Source: Raphanus sativus (Eukaryota > Streptophyta > Magnoliopsida > Brassicales > Brassicaceae). From it: a stretch of DNA of 64,000 nucleotides. A program made the position numbers and the translations under genes. This document shows, piece by piece, positions 1 to 12,265 of this stretch. The notes below the pieces were generated by a model. It saw only the letters and a list, made by a program, of their open reading frames with translations, made no database searches and had not been told where the DNA came from. The number at the start of each line of letters is the position of its first letter. The stretch's first letter is position 1. The DNA is taken from NCBI RefSeq assembly GCF_000801105.2, contig NC_079518.1, forward strand, positions 22,362,800 through 22,426,799, given 5' to 3'.

Positions 1-1870
1 TTCTTATCATTTATGCTAAACAGAGCAGCAGCACAAAATAGGTTCAGATTTCACACGACTTGTACAACTACAAAACTTACTCATCTCTCCTTCGCTGATG
101 ACCTTTTGATCTTTATAGACGGCTCCATAGACTCGGTCCAGCAGGTGCTACAAGTCCTAAAGGAATTTGAACTGCGATCAGGACTAGCAGTACGTATGCA
201 AGAGACTAGTTTCTTTGCATCGGGACTAACTCAACATGAAACTGACCTGATTCAAGTTTCCACGGGAATGAGTCTTGGTTCAATTCCCTTCCGATATCTG
301 GGCGTCCCTCTTAACTCGAGGAAACTTTCGCTAGTTAATTGTGAACCTCTGATCCATCAAATCAAGACCAAGTTCTCCTCTTGGTCAGTAAAGACCCTGT
401 CGTTCTCTGGAAGGCTGCTACTCATAAAGATGGTGATCTCTGGAATCACAACGTTTTGGTGCTCTGCATTTATTCTCCCGAAAGCTTGTATTGAGCGAAT
501 CAATTCTCTTTGTGGTCAGCTCCTGTGGAAAGGAAGTTTAGAAGGTAACTCTACTGCTAGAGTTTCTTGGGAAACAGTGGTGTTGACAAAAAGACAAGGT
601 GGGTTAGGAGTTAAAGATCTGCGTACCTGGAACAAAGCTTGCACGCTAAGACTTATCTGGCTCCTTTTTTTCAGACCCGACTCGGTATGGGTTCAATGGT
701 TCAAGGAGGTTATCTTGAAGGGGTTAATTCACAATTTCTGGACGACACAGCCGAAGCAATCATACTCCTGGCTAGTGAATAAACTGCTAAAACTAAAAGC
801 AGAGGTGTTTCCTCTCATCAAGCTCAGACTACAGAACGGTGAAACAGCTCAGTTCTGGTCAGATAACTGGACTCCTTTTGGGGATCTCTACTCTCACTTG
901 TCGGGAAGCAACTCCAGGTTGGGAATTTCTCAAAGGGCAACTGTTTCATCCCTGTGTCTAAATGGCTCCTGGCGCCTCCCTCCTGCTCGAACTGAAGCGC
1001 AACTCCAGCTACATACCTACTTGACAACAGTCCAGTTAACAAATGAAGAAGATTACTATGAATGGGTGATAGATGGTCAAACATACACTAGTTTCAAGAC
1101 AGGTATTCTTTATGATTATCTATCTTAACAAAGACCTGATGTTCCTTGGTACGCTGTTGTCTGGACGTCTAGGGCCATCCCTCGTCACAGCTTTCACTTA
1201 TGGCTAGTGATTCAGAACAGAATTCCGACTAGAGACAGACTCATCCATTGGGGTATTCAAGTTGATGCTCGCTGCTTGCTCTGCAATGTGCATCACGAAT
1301 CCAGAGATCATCTTTTTTTCAGTTGTGACTATAGCTATGATTTGTGGAAACTAGTGGCGAGAAGGTTACAACCCTTACCTTCCAGAGATTGGGTTGTCTC
1401 GCTGGATCAGATGTCCTCCATCTCGGTTCCTCTACCGCAGCGACTCCTCATCCTACTAGCTTGGCAGGCAACGGTGTATTGGATTTGGAATGAAAGAAAC
1501 ACCAGACTACATGCAAACTCCTTCCGTTCGGTGGATGGGATATTCAAACTGATGGATCGCCAGACTAAATAATAAGATACAAAGCTTCAGAGACTCTAAT
1601 CCAACACGATCGTCAGTGATGATGCAGAGTTGGGTTCGTTTGGAGTGATCACCATCGTCATCTCCGCTTTCCTCCCTTCGTGACCTTTCCTCTCCAAATC
1701 TCAAATTGAAAGAGATTTAGTAATGGGCTTAACTACTTGGGTTTACTAATGTGATTGTGTGATTCTGTATGGGTTTATTAGAAAACTAAAGCCAGTGGGC
1801 TTATGTAAACATTTTCGTTTTTTTTCTTTAAATTAAGTATGCAGTTTACAAAAAAAAAAAAAAAAAAAAA
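1..1870 (+). mobile_element. LINE (non-LTR retrotransposon), 3' part, ORF2 decayed
   Basis: The frame open from 13 to 1128 encodes the end of a reverse transcriptase. A FADDLL active-site box lies near residue 28, followed by the thumb-like stretch (SFRYLGVPLN-type, GRLLLIKMV) and the start of the zf-RVT region. A TAA at 1126-1128 interrupts it. The same frame resumes immediately and is open through 1207-1569 with the zf-RVT signature (PTRDRL, CLLC, ESRDHLFFSC, WNERN). A second TAA at 1570-1572 comes before the usual LINE tail; recognisable tail residues (SFRDSNPTRSS) follow in another frame. An A-run at 1850-1871 may be the poly(A) tail, but about 280 bp of non-coding DNA lies between, so the 3' border is uncertain. 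The 5' end lies outside the window. The element is not functional because of the two stops. Confidence 0.88.
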
Positions 1871-1871
1871 A

Positions 1872-3830
1872 TCGGGATCAGAATTTTTTAAATGGGCATA
1901 TTTGTTTTTATTTTGTAAGTAAATTCCATGTGTCAATTAGGAAACTGTCAGTTTATATTTAATTATTTATAGACTCCAGATTCATTGTGTCATCGTGTTT
2001 TGATTTATGTATTTTTTAATAATTTTTTTTTAATAGCCATTTTTCAGAATTTGATTTGTCAAACGACTTGCACTTTATTATATACGGGATAACGTCATTG
2101 CAAATTGATTTGTCAAACGACTTGCGCTCAATGTAACTCTCTCAATAATTTGTTCAGTATTTGACTCTCTCTCTAACCGATTGTTTTCTCTTTGACCTAA
2201 TTATCATCAATAATATTTTCAGCATTGTCAAATAGTTTGTATTTGAAAATGACGATAATGCATTTGAAAAATTTAAGTTTTATTAGGTCTTAAATAGTGT
2301 TAATTAATTCATTCATGAAGTCAATCATCTTACATAGAGTAAAACTTCAGTAATTTTTTCCTATTTCTGACATTCAATTCATACTTTCCACCTACTCCGC
2401 AAAAAAGAAAAATGATCGCTGGCTACGTGAAGTATTAGCCATCACATGGCTAACCATGCAAACTAAATTAATGTATACCTACCTACACGAAATATATGTT
2501 ATGCATGACAACATCCCTCAACTTAATGATATTATGTAATTAACATCACGAGTTTATTTTCATTCATCCAAAAACTGATGTAGGTGACAGAGACCGTTTA
2601 AATATCTCGTTTCATCAATTAAAATATTATCATCCTGACCGTAATTTATGTAAAGTTAGATTTTAAACCGCATTTTAAAAGTGCAAGAATTTTTTTAACA
2701 AAATTTAATTTACAAAATAAATATTTTTAATATTATTTGATAAGTAATATTTTAGAATTTTTATTTTAGTGTATTGAAAAGTATATAATTATATTATTTA
2801 TATTTATATAAATTTTAAAGTCATATAAAATATTATATATTATTTTTAATTATAAAACTTATTTAATGTCAATCTGAAATTTTATTTGTTTAAAACTTAT
2901 TTGATGTCAACTTAAACTAAATATTATCTTGTGTATATAGTTATTAATAATATACTTTTAAGAATAAATCTAATCCAATAATACAAATTTACTATTACAG
3001 TTTTACTAAGTTTAAGTGAATGAATTTTTGTTTATGAAATATAAATAAAATAATTCATTAATTTAATTAATTTTGTATTAAAAATAAATTTTTAGAGTCA
3101 ATATATAAAAAGACATCAAATAAGTTTTATAATAAAACAATTATCAGATAAGTATATATCACATAATTAATCAAATGAATTACAGAACTATATTAAATTT
3201 TAATAATAAAACAGATTAAAATAAATTCTTGTTTTATTAAGCTTTATTAATCATTTGTTAAATTATTAAATATTTACGAATCTTTAAAAAAATCGATTAT
3301 ATAATTGATAAAATTAGTTTTAAGGGTTTATAAATCAATTTTAAATAATTAATAAATTGTAATAAAAATTTAAAATATTTAATACTTTTTATGATAAAAT
3401 CTTAACTATTTTTAAATAGTAAGAAATCTCTTCAACTAAGTTTTCAGTTTTATAAACTTTCAACTTATAAACCGTATGTCATCTTTTGTTACAGTATTTT
3501 AGATGGAGGGTAACGAACATTAACAAAATTTAAGTTGAGGATTTATCTTGTAGAATTTTTAGTTGAGTGTTTACTTTACGATAAATCTTTAGTTGAGGAA
3601 TTTAATTATTAAAAATCCTTTTATTCATGTATTTTTTTGAAGTTGTCGTACCATTACTTGTCCGTTCTTTATAGTATTAAAAAGTAGTTTGATTTAACCA
3701 TTTATTGGACCATAAAAAAAATTAACCTTTTGAAAGAGTAATTAACAAAAGGGAAAATTGGTGAAATAACAAAAACAAATCACAATTATATTTTAGAGAA
3801 AGAATAGAGAGATCAGAAAAGAAAGAGAAA
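1872..3830. other. AT-rich intergenic spacer
   Basis: No gene is visible. The stretch is very AT-rich. A 20-nt direct repeat lies at 2052-2071 and 2106-2125. Around 3480-3620 a short phrase resembling 'ttnagttgaggat' recurs three times. Part of 3630-3770 resembles 4365-4460, which suggests an old local duplication. Confidence 0.6.
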
Positions 3831-4164
3831 GTGGTGGAAGCACTGTAGCCTAGTGGTCAAGGTTTAAAGGCTTCTACACACAAGTATGAGGTTCGAATCT
3901 CAGGCGACGCAATTTCTACACCAGTAGGTCTGAGTTTCAATTCCCGGAGAAAGCGAATTATGCACAGAATATTGGAGACAAGTCTTACAAGGGATCTTCA
4001 GTATGGCGCAATGAATACCATCAGGAATGGATTTCATAGGGCGGCTAGGGATGATGCAGTCAGACATGAATTTTTATAAGACAGGTAAAATGGTCAGCTG
4101 TAATATCATGTATGTAATATTTCTCATTGTTTCTAATAGTATAATAAACCCGACAAAAAAAAAA
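3831..4164 (+). mobile_element. SINE (tRNA-derived), about 330 bp
   Basis: A tRNA-like head carries a pol III A box at 3846-3857 (tagcctagtggt) and a B box at 3890-3900 (ggttcgaatct), 33 bp apart. A tRNA-unrelated body follows and ends in cccgac plus about ten A. A purine-rich phrase (aaagagaa) flanks both sides and may be the target duplication. It is too long and poorly folded for a functional tRNA gene. Confidence 0.75.
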
Positions 4165-4521
4165 GAGAAGGTTATTTTGGTTAGAAATTTAATTTGGGTT
4201 TTTTGGTTATAGGGTGCAACTTTCCTTAACAAAAAACATATGGACACAAAAATCCGTAAACTCAACTGATCTGATTAGGATTTGGCAAAGACTAGGAAAA
4301 AAACTTAAAATCAAACCCACTCTTTGGTCTTTTCTTGTCTGGATTAATTTTTATTTATGTATTCTTCGAAATAGTCGCACCTTTACTTGTCCATACTTCG
4401 TACATAGTATTAAAAAGTAGTTTTGATATTAACTTTACAAAAGATTAATTAACAAAAAAAACATATGTATGCCAAAAAAAACATATGTACAGAAAACTAA
4501 TAAAACCGTACACTCAGTTCT

Positions 4522-5360
4522 CAGGGCCGTCTCAAACTTTAGACGGACCCTGTTCAAAATAAAAAAGATAAGACATTTTTTAACAATCTGAAATAATTTT
4601 GTTTTTGTATAAAATATTAGTATAATATAAAATAAATCTATCAATTTAATTATTTTATATCTAAATAACACTATTTTCTAGTTTAATGCAAAATCATTGA
4701 TCAAATCATCGAACATGATTATTTGGCATTTTTCAATACAAAATCATCGATCAAATAATCAAATTTGATCATTCTTCTAACTTTTTCATTTTTTATGTTT
4801 ATTATTTGCATAATCAAAAATCATAATCTATAAATATAGCAGAAAAACAAAATTTGAATAGCAAGCTATATACTTTTTGATTGGACAAATCACTTTTTTT
4901 TCTTGTCAACAGAAGTTGTAGTCTAGTTTTTTTTATTTGTGTTTGCTATTTCTAATTAAAAATGGTGAAAATATATTTTGTTATCCGTATTTATAATCAC
5001 TAATTAATAATGGTTTCCAAAATATAATCAATTAGAATGTTAACTTTATATACTACCATTGAATATTTAAACACACATTAACAACAATTTCTTACTTTTC
5101 AAAATATATAATTGATATAAATATTAGTTACGTCCTAATTTATTGCATTTTTGGTTGGTTATATAAAAAATTAAAAATTGTAATTTACAATTATTGGTTA
5201 TAAATACTGAACCTAAATTCAAATATAGTTATTCTGATTTTTTTAATAAAAATATGATTTTAAATTTATAACTATTAATAAAACAAAAAGAAATTATGGA
5301 CCTCCAAAATTTTGGACCCTGTTCGACCGCTCCATTTGCACGTGCTAAAAGACGGCCCTG
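4522..5360. mobile_element. Non-autonomous hAT-type DNA transposon
   Basis: The element begins CAGGGCCGTCT and ends AGACGGCCCTG, giving perfect 11-bp terminal inverted repeats of hAT type. It is flanked by an exact 8-bp direct repeat, TCAGTTCT, at 4514-4521 and 5361-5368, the target-site length of the hAT superfamily. The 839-bp interior is AT-rich and has no transposase ORF, so it depends on an autonomous relative. No internal inverted repeat beyond the ends was seen. Confidence 0.9.
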
Positions 5361-5500
5361 TCAGTTCTGATTAGCATTTAGCAAAGACTAGGAAAAACAA
5401 CTTTGAAAAGTTTAAAACTAAACCGGAGTAACATTCCGACTTAAAGTGCAATTATAATGTTTCTTTTTAGTTTATTCAAATTTATAACCTAATTATAACT

Positions 5501-6268
5501 ATAACGCTCCGATCCGCCCACAGTTAATGGATCGTCCACGCCCGCTCTCTCGACCTGTGGACTCTATTCCGTCTGACGATCGGTCCGTTAATTTTTCAAG
5601 GCTCTAAAGTTTTGTCTAATGATCCTGCAATCACCATCCGACCTTTCCCCGTGCTTTGGCATCACTCGTACGGTATCGCGAATCACTTTCCGATAGATCA
5701 CCAATCATTTCACTATTCCAACTCAAGCACGCTTAACTCTAGAGTTCTAAATGGATGTGTGACGGGAAAGATAAGTCAACTTTGGTGATATAGGTAGCCA
5801 AATCAATTCTCTTAAGCCTTTTCACATATCACAACTCAGGATGTTGCAATTCAGCCTCTCTCAAAGAATGCAACGTTCTTGTTGCGCTCCACGAAAGGTC
5901 TCAAGACGCCTTTCAGGTCAGAATTGAGACGGCTAACCAGCTCTGATACCACTTATAACGCCCCGACCTGCCCAGACTAATGGTTCACCCACGTCTGCTC
6001 TTTCGGCCCGTAGACCCTATCCCATCTGTCGGTTGGTCCGTTAATTTTCCAAGGCTCTAGAGTCTTGTCTACTGACCCTACAACCACCACCCGACCATTC
6101 CCCGTGCTTTGGCTTCACTCGCACGGTATCGCGAATCACTTCCGATATGTCACCCATCCTCTCACTATTCCAGCCCAAACACGCTTAACTCTAGAGTTCT
6201 AATAAATGGACGTGTCACGGTAAATATAAGTCAACTTTGGTGAATAGGTAGCCAAATCAATTCTCTTA
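5501..6268 (-). mobile_element. TRIM-like miniature LTR retrotransposon
   Basis: Two direct repeats of 314 bp each (5501-5814 and 5955-6268) are clearly homologous but diverged. They enclose about 140 bp. Just inside the right repeat, 5939-5951 is the reverse complement of TGGTATCAGAGCT, the primer-binding site for initiator-Met tRNA, so the element reads on the minus strand. There is no coding capacity. Size and design fit TRIM elements (Brassica has several families). I found no matching 5-bp target duplication, so the outer borders may be off by some bases. An alternative is a rearranged pair of LTRs from a larger gypsy element. Confidence 0.65.
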
Positions 6269-6269
6269 G

Positions 6270-7051
6270 GAGGTTAGTGAGAGTAGTATTTTTGCAGAGT
6301 TGATTGATTCAACAAGTCAAGAGGTTTGTTAAATTTGTAAAAACTCCTAAAGAGTTTTCGTATTTTAAAAGTTTATGAAAATAATTTAGTTCAAAGATTT
6401 TAAGAATCTAAAATATGCAAGATTCTTGAATTTTGTTTTATAAACAAAATGGTGTATAATTCAATTCCCAATAACACTAAATTTGATAGATACTTAAAAT
6501 TTTAAATAACAAGAGATTTTGTAAGTCACTAGACAATCATCAAACCAATTACACTAGATTTGATTAAGATTCTTAGAATCCACCAACCAATAACAATAAA
6601 CTTTAAAAAATTTAATAATCATTACAAATTCACATCCCACTAACTTTTTCAAATATCACAAGAGATGTTACACTAACAGTATTCAAAAAAAAAATACTAA
6701 CCTAACAGTATTAATGGTTTAGAGAAAAAGGGCCGTGATCGAGAGGGGTTTATGGAACGAAGGTAAAATTGATGTTGCTTTGTTGATAGTAGTAGCTTTC
6801 TAGGTTCATAGGTTCTTTGAATCTCGGCTTTGGTTTTCACAATGGTCAATCGGAATTGTAAAAGGCTAACTTAACATATCTTGGTCCAGTTCAAAAAAAA
6901 AACATATATGGGTCCTGGTGATATATTTATTACCTTGTTCTTTCATCTCGGAACTGAACGATTTGTTCAGTATAAAGGGACTATATGTAGTTTTGAGATT
7001 CTGCATTCTCTCCTGTCTTAAATTATGTACAGCAATTTTAATACATCTCAA
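6270..7051. other. AT-rich spacer upstream of DUF674 remnant
   Basis: No gene is seen. A direct repeat ctaacagtatt at 6673-6683 and 6702-6712 brackets an oligo(A) insertion, one of several such micro-insertions in the window, though less clean than the others. The last 300 bp could hold the former promoter of the DUF674 gene. Confidence 0.5.
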
Positions 7052-8500
7052 ATGGCCGACCGTTCAAGAAAACCAAAACTTAGTCTGAGAGAAGATGATC
7101 TATTCTGTAGGCTTGAGGTATTAAAACAATGCTTTTGTATCCAAGAACTTTGGAAGATGATCTATTCCGTTGGCTTAAGGTGAACGTTAACGAGACGACT
7201 GAGGAATGCAAGCTCTTCATCTGCCCTGGGTATAAAATTAATACTTTGTGCAGTCGAATGTGGGCTAGTTTAATACCTCAAAATGTAGTTGTCGCAAAAA
7301 GATGGAGATGCAGATTGAAGTAGGCAATGCTATTAAATTAGGAAACGATATGTTGATGGTGTATTTGTCTGTGGCAAGCCTTCCTTCATCATTACTGATG
7401 ATATGACAGTGCAATCTAACTCAACTAATGTGTATCTACAAGTGGTCAGAGATCAGGGTTATCTAGATTTTGACAAGTTGAGTGAATCACTTCTTGTCAT
7501 TGGTTCTGAAGAGGTATTTACCCTTACTTACACATTTTTCTCTCTCTCTTTATTCTACAATGCTAGTTTTGACTCTGCATATGAACGTTACTAGGTACTC
7601 ACCTTGCTGGAATGCTTATTCTCGTCCAACACTCCTTTGACAGACGCTTTCCTTAGAAAACAAAGCTCGCGCAACATGAAAGTGCTGATTAAGCCACTGA
7701 GTCCTGCTGTGCAAGAATATAAGAATGATGCTGATTCAGGCTGTTAACTTTGAACGTTGTAGTTCGGAAGCAGGACATGAAGGTTCTATACTTTGAATGC
7801 AGGGAAGATTTTGTGAATCTTCTTTTAACCTTTCTTGCTGTTTCTTTAGATTTTGGACTAGAAGCCTCTGGTAATAATATGGTTGTGGGATGCATCTTAA
7901 ACTTGTTTAGAAGCTTTAACGACTTACGCTTTGATAAAAGATCACGCCCAAAGGCAAAGTCAACACTACCATGGTATTATGGCTGCCAGAAGAACCTGCT
8001 CGATATTACCACTGGCACGGCACCAGATTTTGGGTTTAGCTCTGATGAGAGTAGGCTTATGCATCGATATGGAAATTCAGGTATGTTGGGATGTGGTAGC
8101 CCTTATCCACCACTGAAGCATTTATGCCCGCATAGTGTTCAATCGATCAGCTTCAACTGTAATGCATGCAAGGGGTTTGTGAAGAAAAACATGAAGTTTA
8201 GAGTAACAGATGATCTTATAATTACACCCCTGAGCTCAAGCTCGACCATTGGCTATTTAAAACAGTTTCAGGTGAGTTTAGCGGATGTCGACGTGCAGCA
8301 GATCAGCATCGGCAAAGTAGAGGTAAAAAACGCTTACTTCTTGCTCTTCACATGAACTTGTTCTTTGGTTTTAATCCCATTGAAAAATTCTCTCTTATCC
8401 GCAGGTAAACAATGTACTAAAAGCTGCTTTTATGACATCGACGGCTTTAACCAATGCTTTGTGGAACTTGCTCGTGAAGAAGCCAAAAGAGGAGACATGA
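7052..8500 (+). pseudogene. DUF674-family gene remnant (copy 1)
   Basis: Pieces of the plant DUF674 protein (function unknown) lie in order in shifting frames. A start-like MADRSRKPKLSL is at 7052. The stretch ...GVFVCGKPSFIITDDMTVQ runs to an apparent intron (7514-7594, gt..ag), followed by VLTLLECLFSSNTPLTDAFL. A break near 7741 precedes a long open piece at 7750-8322 (DMKVLYFECREDFVNLLLTFLAVSLDF, then FRVTDDLIITPLSS). A second intron (8323-8404, gt..ag) leads to a last exon, 8405-8500, ending KKPKEET and TGA. At least two frame breaks (near 7323 and 7741) and a missing N-terminal DFVDxL block make this a pseudogene. The intact splice sites and 3' exon show that decay is recent. The family identity rests on remembered motifs (DDL.ITP, LTDAFL, LLKA.FMTSTALT). 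Confidence 0.78.
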
Positions 8501-8810
8501 TATCAATATCTCAGATTCCAGATCTTATATGTTCAACTTTTTAGTTTTTTTCTTTTTCTTGGAGATGAAAATATCTCTATTTGTGTACCTTCTGTTTTAG
8601 TTTATTTTCTTATGAGAATGAATCTCTTAAAATTAGCGTACGGTTACGTTGTTCTTAAAAAAAGCATTGTAGTAGACCAAAGGTTTTTTTCTTTATGTTC
8701 CAAGTATTATTTTACAAATAAAATGCACTACAAAGTGATTTACAAGACAAATGCGTTCTTTATGGAGAAATCAAATCTCTCTCCTTTGGTTCGTTCTCCT
8801 GGTTAGGTCT

Positions 8811-9360
8811 ACGAAGTACCTACCTAAACTCGAACCGGAAAAACTGAAACCGAATCCAAACAGTTATACAAAAATATCCAAACGAGATTTATGAGCTTAG
8901 TACTTTGGTGTTTGGTTATAACCCGAATCGATCCAAAATCCGAATTAGGATCCGAAAATATCCGAAATTAATTAAATATATTAATGTTTTGATATATTTA
9001 AGGTGATTTAGATATTTTTGACTATTCATAATTTTTTGTAGTTTGTTTTATTTGTTATTTTGAATTATTTTTAGCTAATTTAGTTAGTTTGACTAATATT
9101 TAGTTAGATTTGTAAACAATTTATATATTTTGAAACAAAAATTTGTCATTTTTTTAAGTTTAAAAAATATGTTTTGAACAATTTTAAACATTGGTTACAT
9201 CCGATCCGAATCAAACCCGGAAGAAACCGAACCAAATACGATCCGATAATTACTAAATACCGAATGGTACTTCTAAGCATAACCTCGAAAATCCAAAAAT
9301 CCGAATCATCCGGACCGATACCGAACGGGCCACCGAACGCTTATGCCTACTCCTGGTTTA
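8811..9360. repeat. Dispersed element with CCGAA-rich ends
   Basis: Both ends are packed with ccgaa/cgaac/aaccg phrases (8825-8960 and 9195-9350) around an AT-rich core. The same layout recurs at 20903-21590, and partial copies occur at 37180-37330 and 62926-62990. The class is not identified. Open frames through it are low-complexity and not genes. Confidence 0.55.
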
Positions 9361-9691
9361 TTAAATTTAATAGATCTTGGGACATGCAATTTCAGCCACG
9401 CGGTTATAGGGAAGATCAATGTTTTATGCGTTTCGGTTTATTCGAAACTTCTTGTTATTTCCCAACAAACCTTGTTAATCAATTTTACTGGCTGAACTTC
9501 TTAAATGGTTTAAAAAGAGTATGGCTTTTGCAGTCCAAGGGACGTGTACCTCTTAATTATTTGTACTCAGGGAAGGTCTTTATTTACTGTTCCGAAAAGT
9601 TGTCAACCTTTTCAATTTTCAAATCATTTGTCTCTCTCCAATCGTTCTCTATTTCTTGGCTGAAAACTTTTACTTTTGAAGAATCATCTAA
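9361..9691. other. Unassigned spacer before MITE
   Basis: A 184-residue open frame runs across this stretch, but its first half is the CCGAA repeat and the remainder matches nothing I recognise. No codon or motif evidence supports a gene. Confidence 0.4.
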
Positions 9692-10219
9692 GACCATCTC
9701 CAATGTATTTTTCTATTTCTATCTTTAAAATAGAGGATCTCTAAAATAGAGATGTGTTTCTCTCCAATGTATTCCTCTATTTTTACCTCTAAAAAATAAT
9801 ATTCTCAAAAGATTCTATTTTTATTTTACAACAACTATCTTTTATTTTTAAAATTTGCAAATCAACCCTATTCAATTTTACTTTTATAAGATTTTCATAC
9901 ATTTTTAACTTTGTTTAAACAAAAGTTTCACTAAAAAGATTGTTAGGTAAATCAAAAGTGTCATTTTATGTTTATAAAAACTGTATTTTCTTATAAAAAT
10001 AATTATTTTTGATATAATTATAAAAATTTAAAAATTAAAGGACTGTTTTGAAATAAAAAAAAAGCATGCCTCTATAATAGAGGAATGCTATTTTTCCTCT
10101 ATTTATAGAGGTGAAAATAACATTCCTCTATTATAGAGGTGGATATAGCAATGAGTTGAAACACTTTTTACTCTATTATAGAGTTTGGAGGTGAATATAA
10201 CAATGAGTTGGAGATGCTC
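9692..10219. mobile_element. Tourist-like MITE (PIF/Harbinger type)
   Basis: The termini are inverted (gaccatctccaa... and ...ttggagatgctc), with further inner inverted phrases (ctctattatagagg). A TAA triplet flanks both sides (9689-9691 and 10220-10222), the target duplication of PIF/Harbinger elements. The ends match other elements at 15938-16718, 39677-40500 and about 59560-59725. It has no ORF. It lies directly before the coding remnant of DUF674 copy 2 and may have interrupted that gene's first codons. Confidence 0.72.
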
Positions 10220-10221
10220 TA

Positions 10222-10767
10222 ATGGATAAAAGAATGATCTATGTGATTATAGCAAATCATTTGAACAAGAAAAACGTTGTACGGGTTCAATCTGGTAATG
10301 ATTTTGTTGACTTACTCTATAGTTTTCTCGCCATGGGTTTGGGAACCAGTGTGAGGTTGGTTGACAACGTCAAAAAGTCGTCATAGGTTGTCTCAACAAC
10401 CTTTGCAATAGTGTTGTAGACATGAGCATCGATAATTTCAAGACCGAAGCATGCAAGCAGATGCTGATTTACCCGAAGAGTGTGAAGAAAAATCAATGCA
10501 GAAAGCTAAAGATTAAAATTGATGATACGGAGGCAACCAAGTACTATATGAACCCAATGTCTTCGCAGAAATCATGCAAAGAGTCTTTTAGCAATTTCAG
10601 TACTTCACGATGTACTTTAGCAATTTCAGTACTTCAGTACTTTAGCAATTTCAGTATTTATGCAAACTATGAACAAAGAGATTCCATCACCTGAAGGAGA
10701 GATGTTGAGAGATTGTTATGATCATGATGGAGTCTTTGTTCATGGTGATGGAAAGAGTTTGTCTTGA
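10222..10767 (+). pseudogene. DUF674-family gene remnant (copy 2, N-terminal half)
   Basis: The frames give GNDFVDLLYSFLAMGLGTSVRLVD, the N-terminal DUF674 block, then after a frame break near 10378 IGCLNNLCNSVVDM and a continuous stretch (10422 onward) with FKTEACKQMLIYPKSVKKNQCRKLKIKIDDTEATKYYM split over the next codons. Later pieces include SNFSTSRC and, in another frame, IPSPEGEMLRDCYDHDGVFVHGDGKS to TGA at 10765-10767. A short phrase, tagcaatttcagtactt, is repeated near 10590-10640. The C-terminal half is absent. It lies 1.7 kb from copy 1 in the same orientation, so this was a tandem pair. Frame breaks and truncation make it a pseudogene. Confidence 0.75.
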
Positions 10768-10787
10768 GTAACAATGTTATGTATCAA

Positions 10788-10790
<3 letters not shown>

Positions 10791-10826
<36 letters not shown>
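10791..10826. repeat. (CT)18 microsatellite
   Basis: An uninterrupted run of ct dinucleotides, 36 bp, sits directly after the DUF674 copy 2 remnant. The following 200 bp to about 11000 show no gene. Confidence 0.97.
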
Positions 10827-10832
<6 letters not shown>

Positions 10833-12265
10833 TACTGTATAAAACCGTTTTTCTTATTCAAGTACCAAAGTAACCGAGTACAAAAGTCTGATAACGATGC
10901 TTGATGACTCAATACATCAAACCAATACAAAAACTATAGAGTGAAACTATAAATGGCATAAAGTTCTTATTTTCAACTACTAGTAGTTATAGTTAACAAC
11001 TTCCTTCTGCCAGCTCAGCATCTCCAACTAATTCGTCGTTCTTTTTCTCGTTGACTCCCTCCAACTCTCTCCTCTGCTTCCGATAGTACGCTCTCCATGG
11101 CCTATCAATACCCCGATACAGAAAATCAGCTTGTCCTCATGCTTAGCAAGTGGAAAGCGAGTCACTGCCTCTTTCATTTGCATCCAAGACATCTCATGAG
11201 CAGGTAAGCCCTTCCAACGAATAAAAATCTCCAAATGACCCAACATATCATATCGAGAGCTCAAGATTACCTCCGGTTCCACGACCAATTCATCTTCAAC
11301 AAATAGCTCTGTAGGTAATGGGGTAACCATATGATTCTGGCTCAAAACAGGCTTCAAATGGAACACATGGCAGACAAGGTGAATACGGGATGTCTCTGGT
11401 AACTGCAAGCGATAAGCTGAAGTCCCAATCTTCTCAAGGACGCGGAACAGACCATAGTATCGAGCAGCCAGTTTCTTGACAGTCGTTTAGAAACCAAATT
11501 CTGTCGATAAGGCTGCAGTTTGAAGAACACTAAATCACCGACTACAACCTGCAAATCTCGTATGTGCTTATCAGCATTATTCTTCATCAACTGCTGAGAA
11601 TGCACTAGGTGAGCCTTAATATCACGTAACCACTCATCACGTTCTTGAAATGACTGCTCAAGTTCAAAATTGTTGGTAGATCCAGACTCATACGCCAACA
11701 GCTGAGGTGGATCACGACCATATAACAGCTTGAAAGGAGACCAATGAAGTGTAGTGTGATAGCTAGTGTTATAGGAGAACTCTGCCCCTGACAAGTAACA
11801 GAACCACTTCTTCGGATGCATTGATGTATAACACCTAAGATATGTCTCCCAAGCAGCGGTTTAAAACCTCTGTCTGTCCATCAGTTTGTGGATGATAAGA
11901 TGTGCTATACTTCAGTTTCGTCCATGCAAGCTTAAAGCACTCATTCCAAAATGATCTCAAAAAAATTATGTCTCTATCAGATACAATGGAAAGAGAGAAA
12001 CGATGTAACCTCATTATCTCTGAGATAAATGCTTGAGCCACATCTGATGCGGAGAAAGGATGCATTAGTCCCACAAAGTGAGCATACTTACTCAAGCGAT
12101 CTATCACCACCAAAATTACATTCTTCCCCTCCCTCCCTTTAAACTGGTAGTCTCTCGACAAATCAAGAGAGATGTCATCCCAAACCCTCTGCAGAATAGG
12201 TAAAGGCTGCAACAGCCCCGCAGGACATAATATCGAATACTTATGGGTCTGACAAACTACACACT

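Noticed and set aside
3846..3900. tRNA-gene-like A and B boxes
   Set aside because: The downstream body and A tail show a SINE; no anticodon stem or CCA-ready acceptor stem can be drawn.
4453..4489. Direct repeat caaaaaaaacatatgta as a micro-insertion
   Set aside because: Both copies include the A-run, so simple tandem duplication explains it as well; not counted in the class.
9174..9728. 184-codon open frame
   Set aside because: Half lies in a CCGAA-type repeat and the end enters a MITE; no protein family features.
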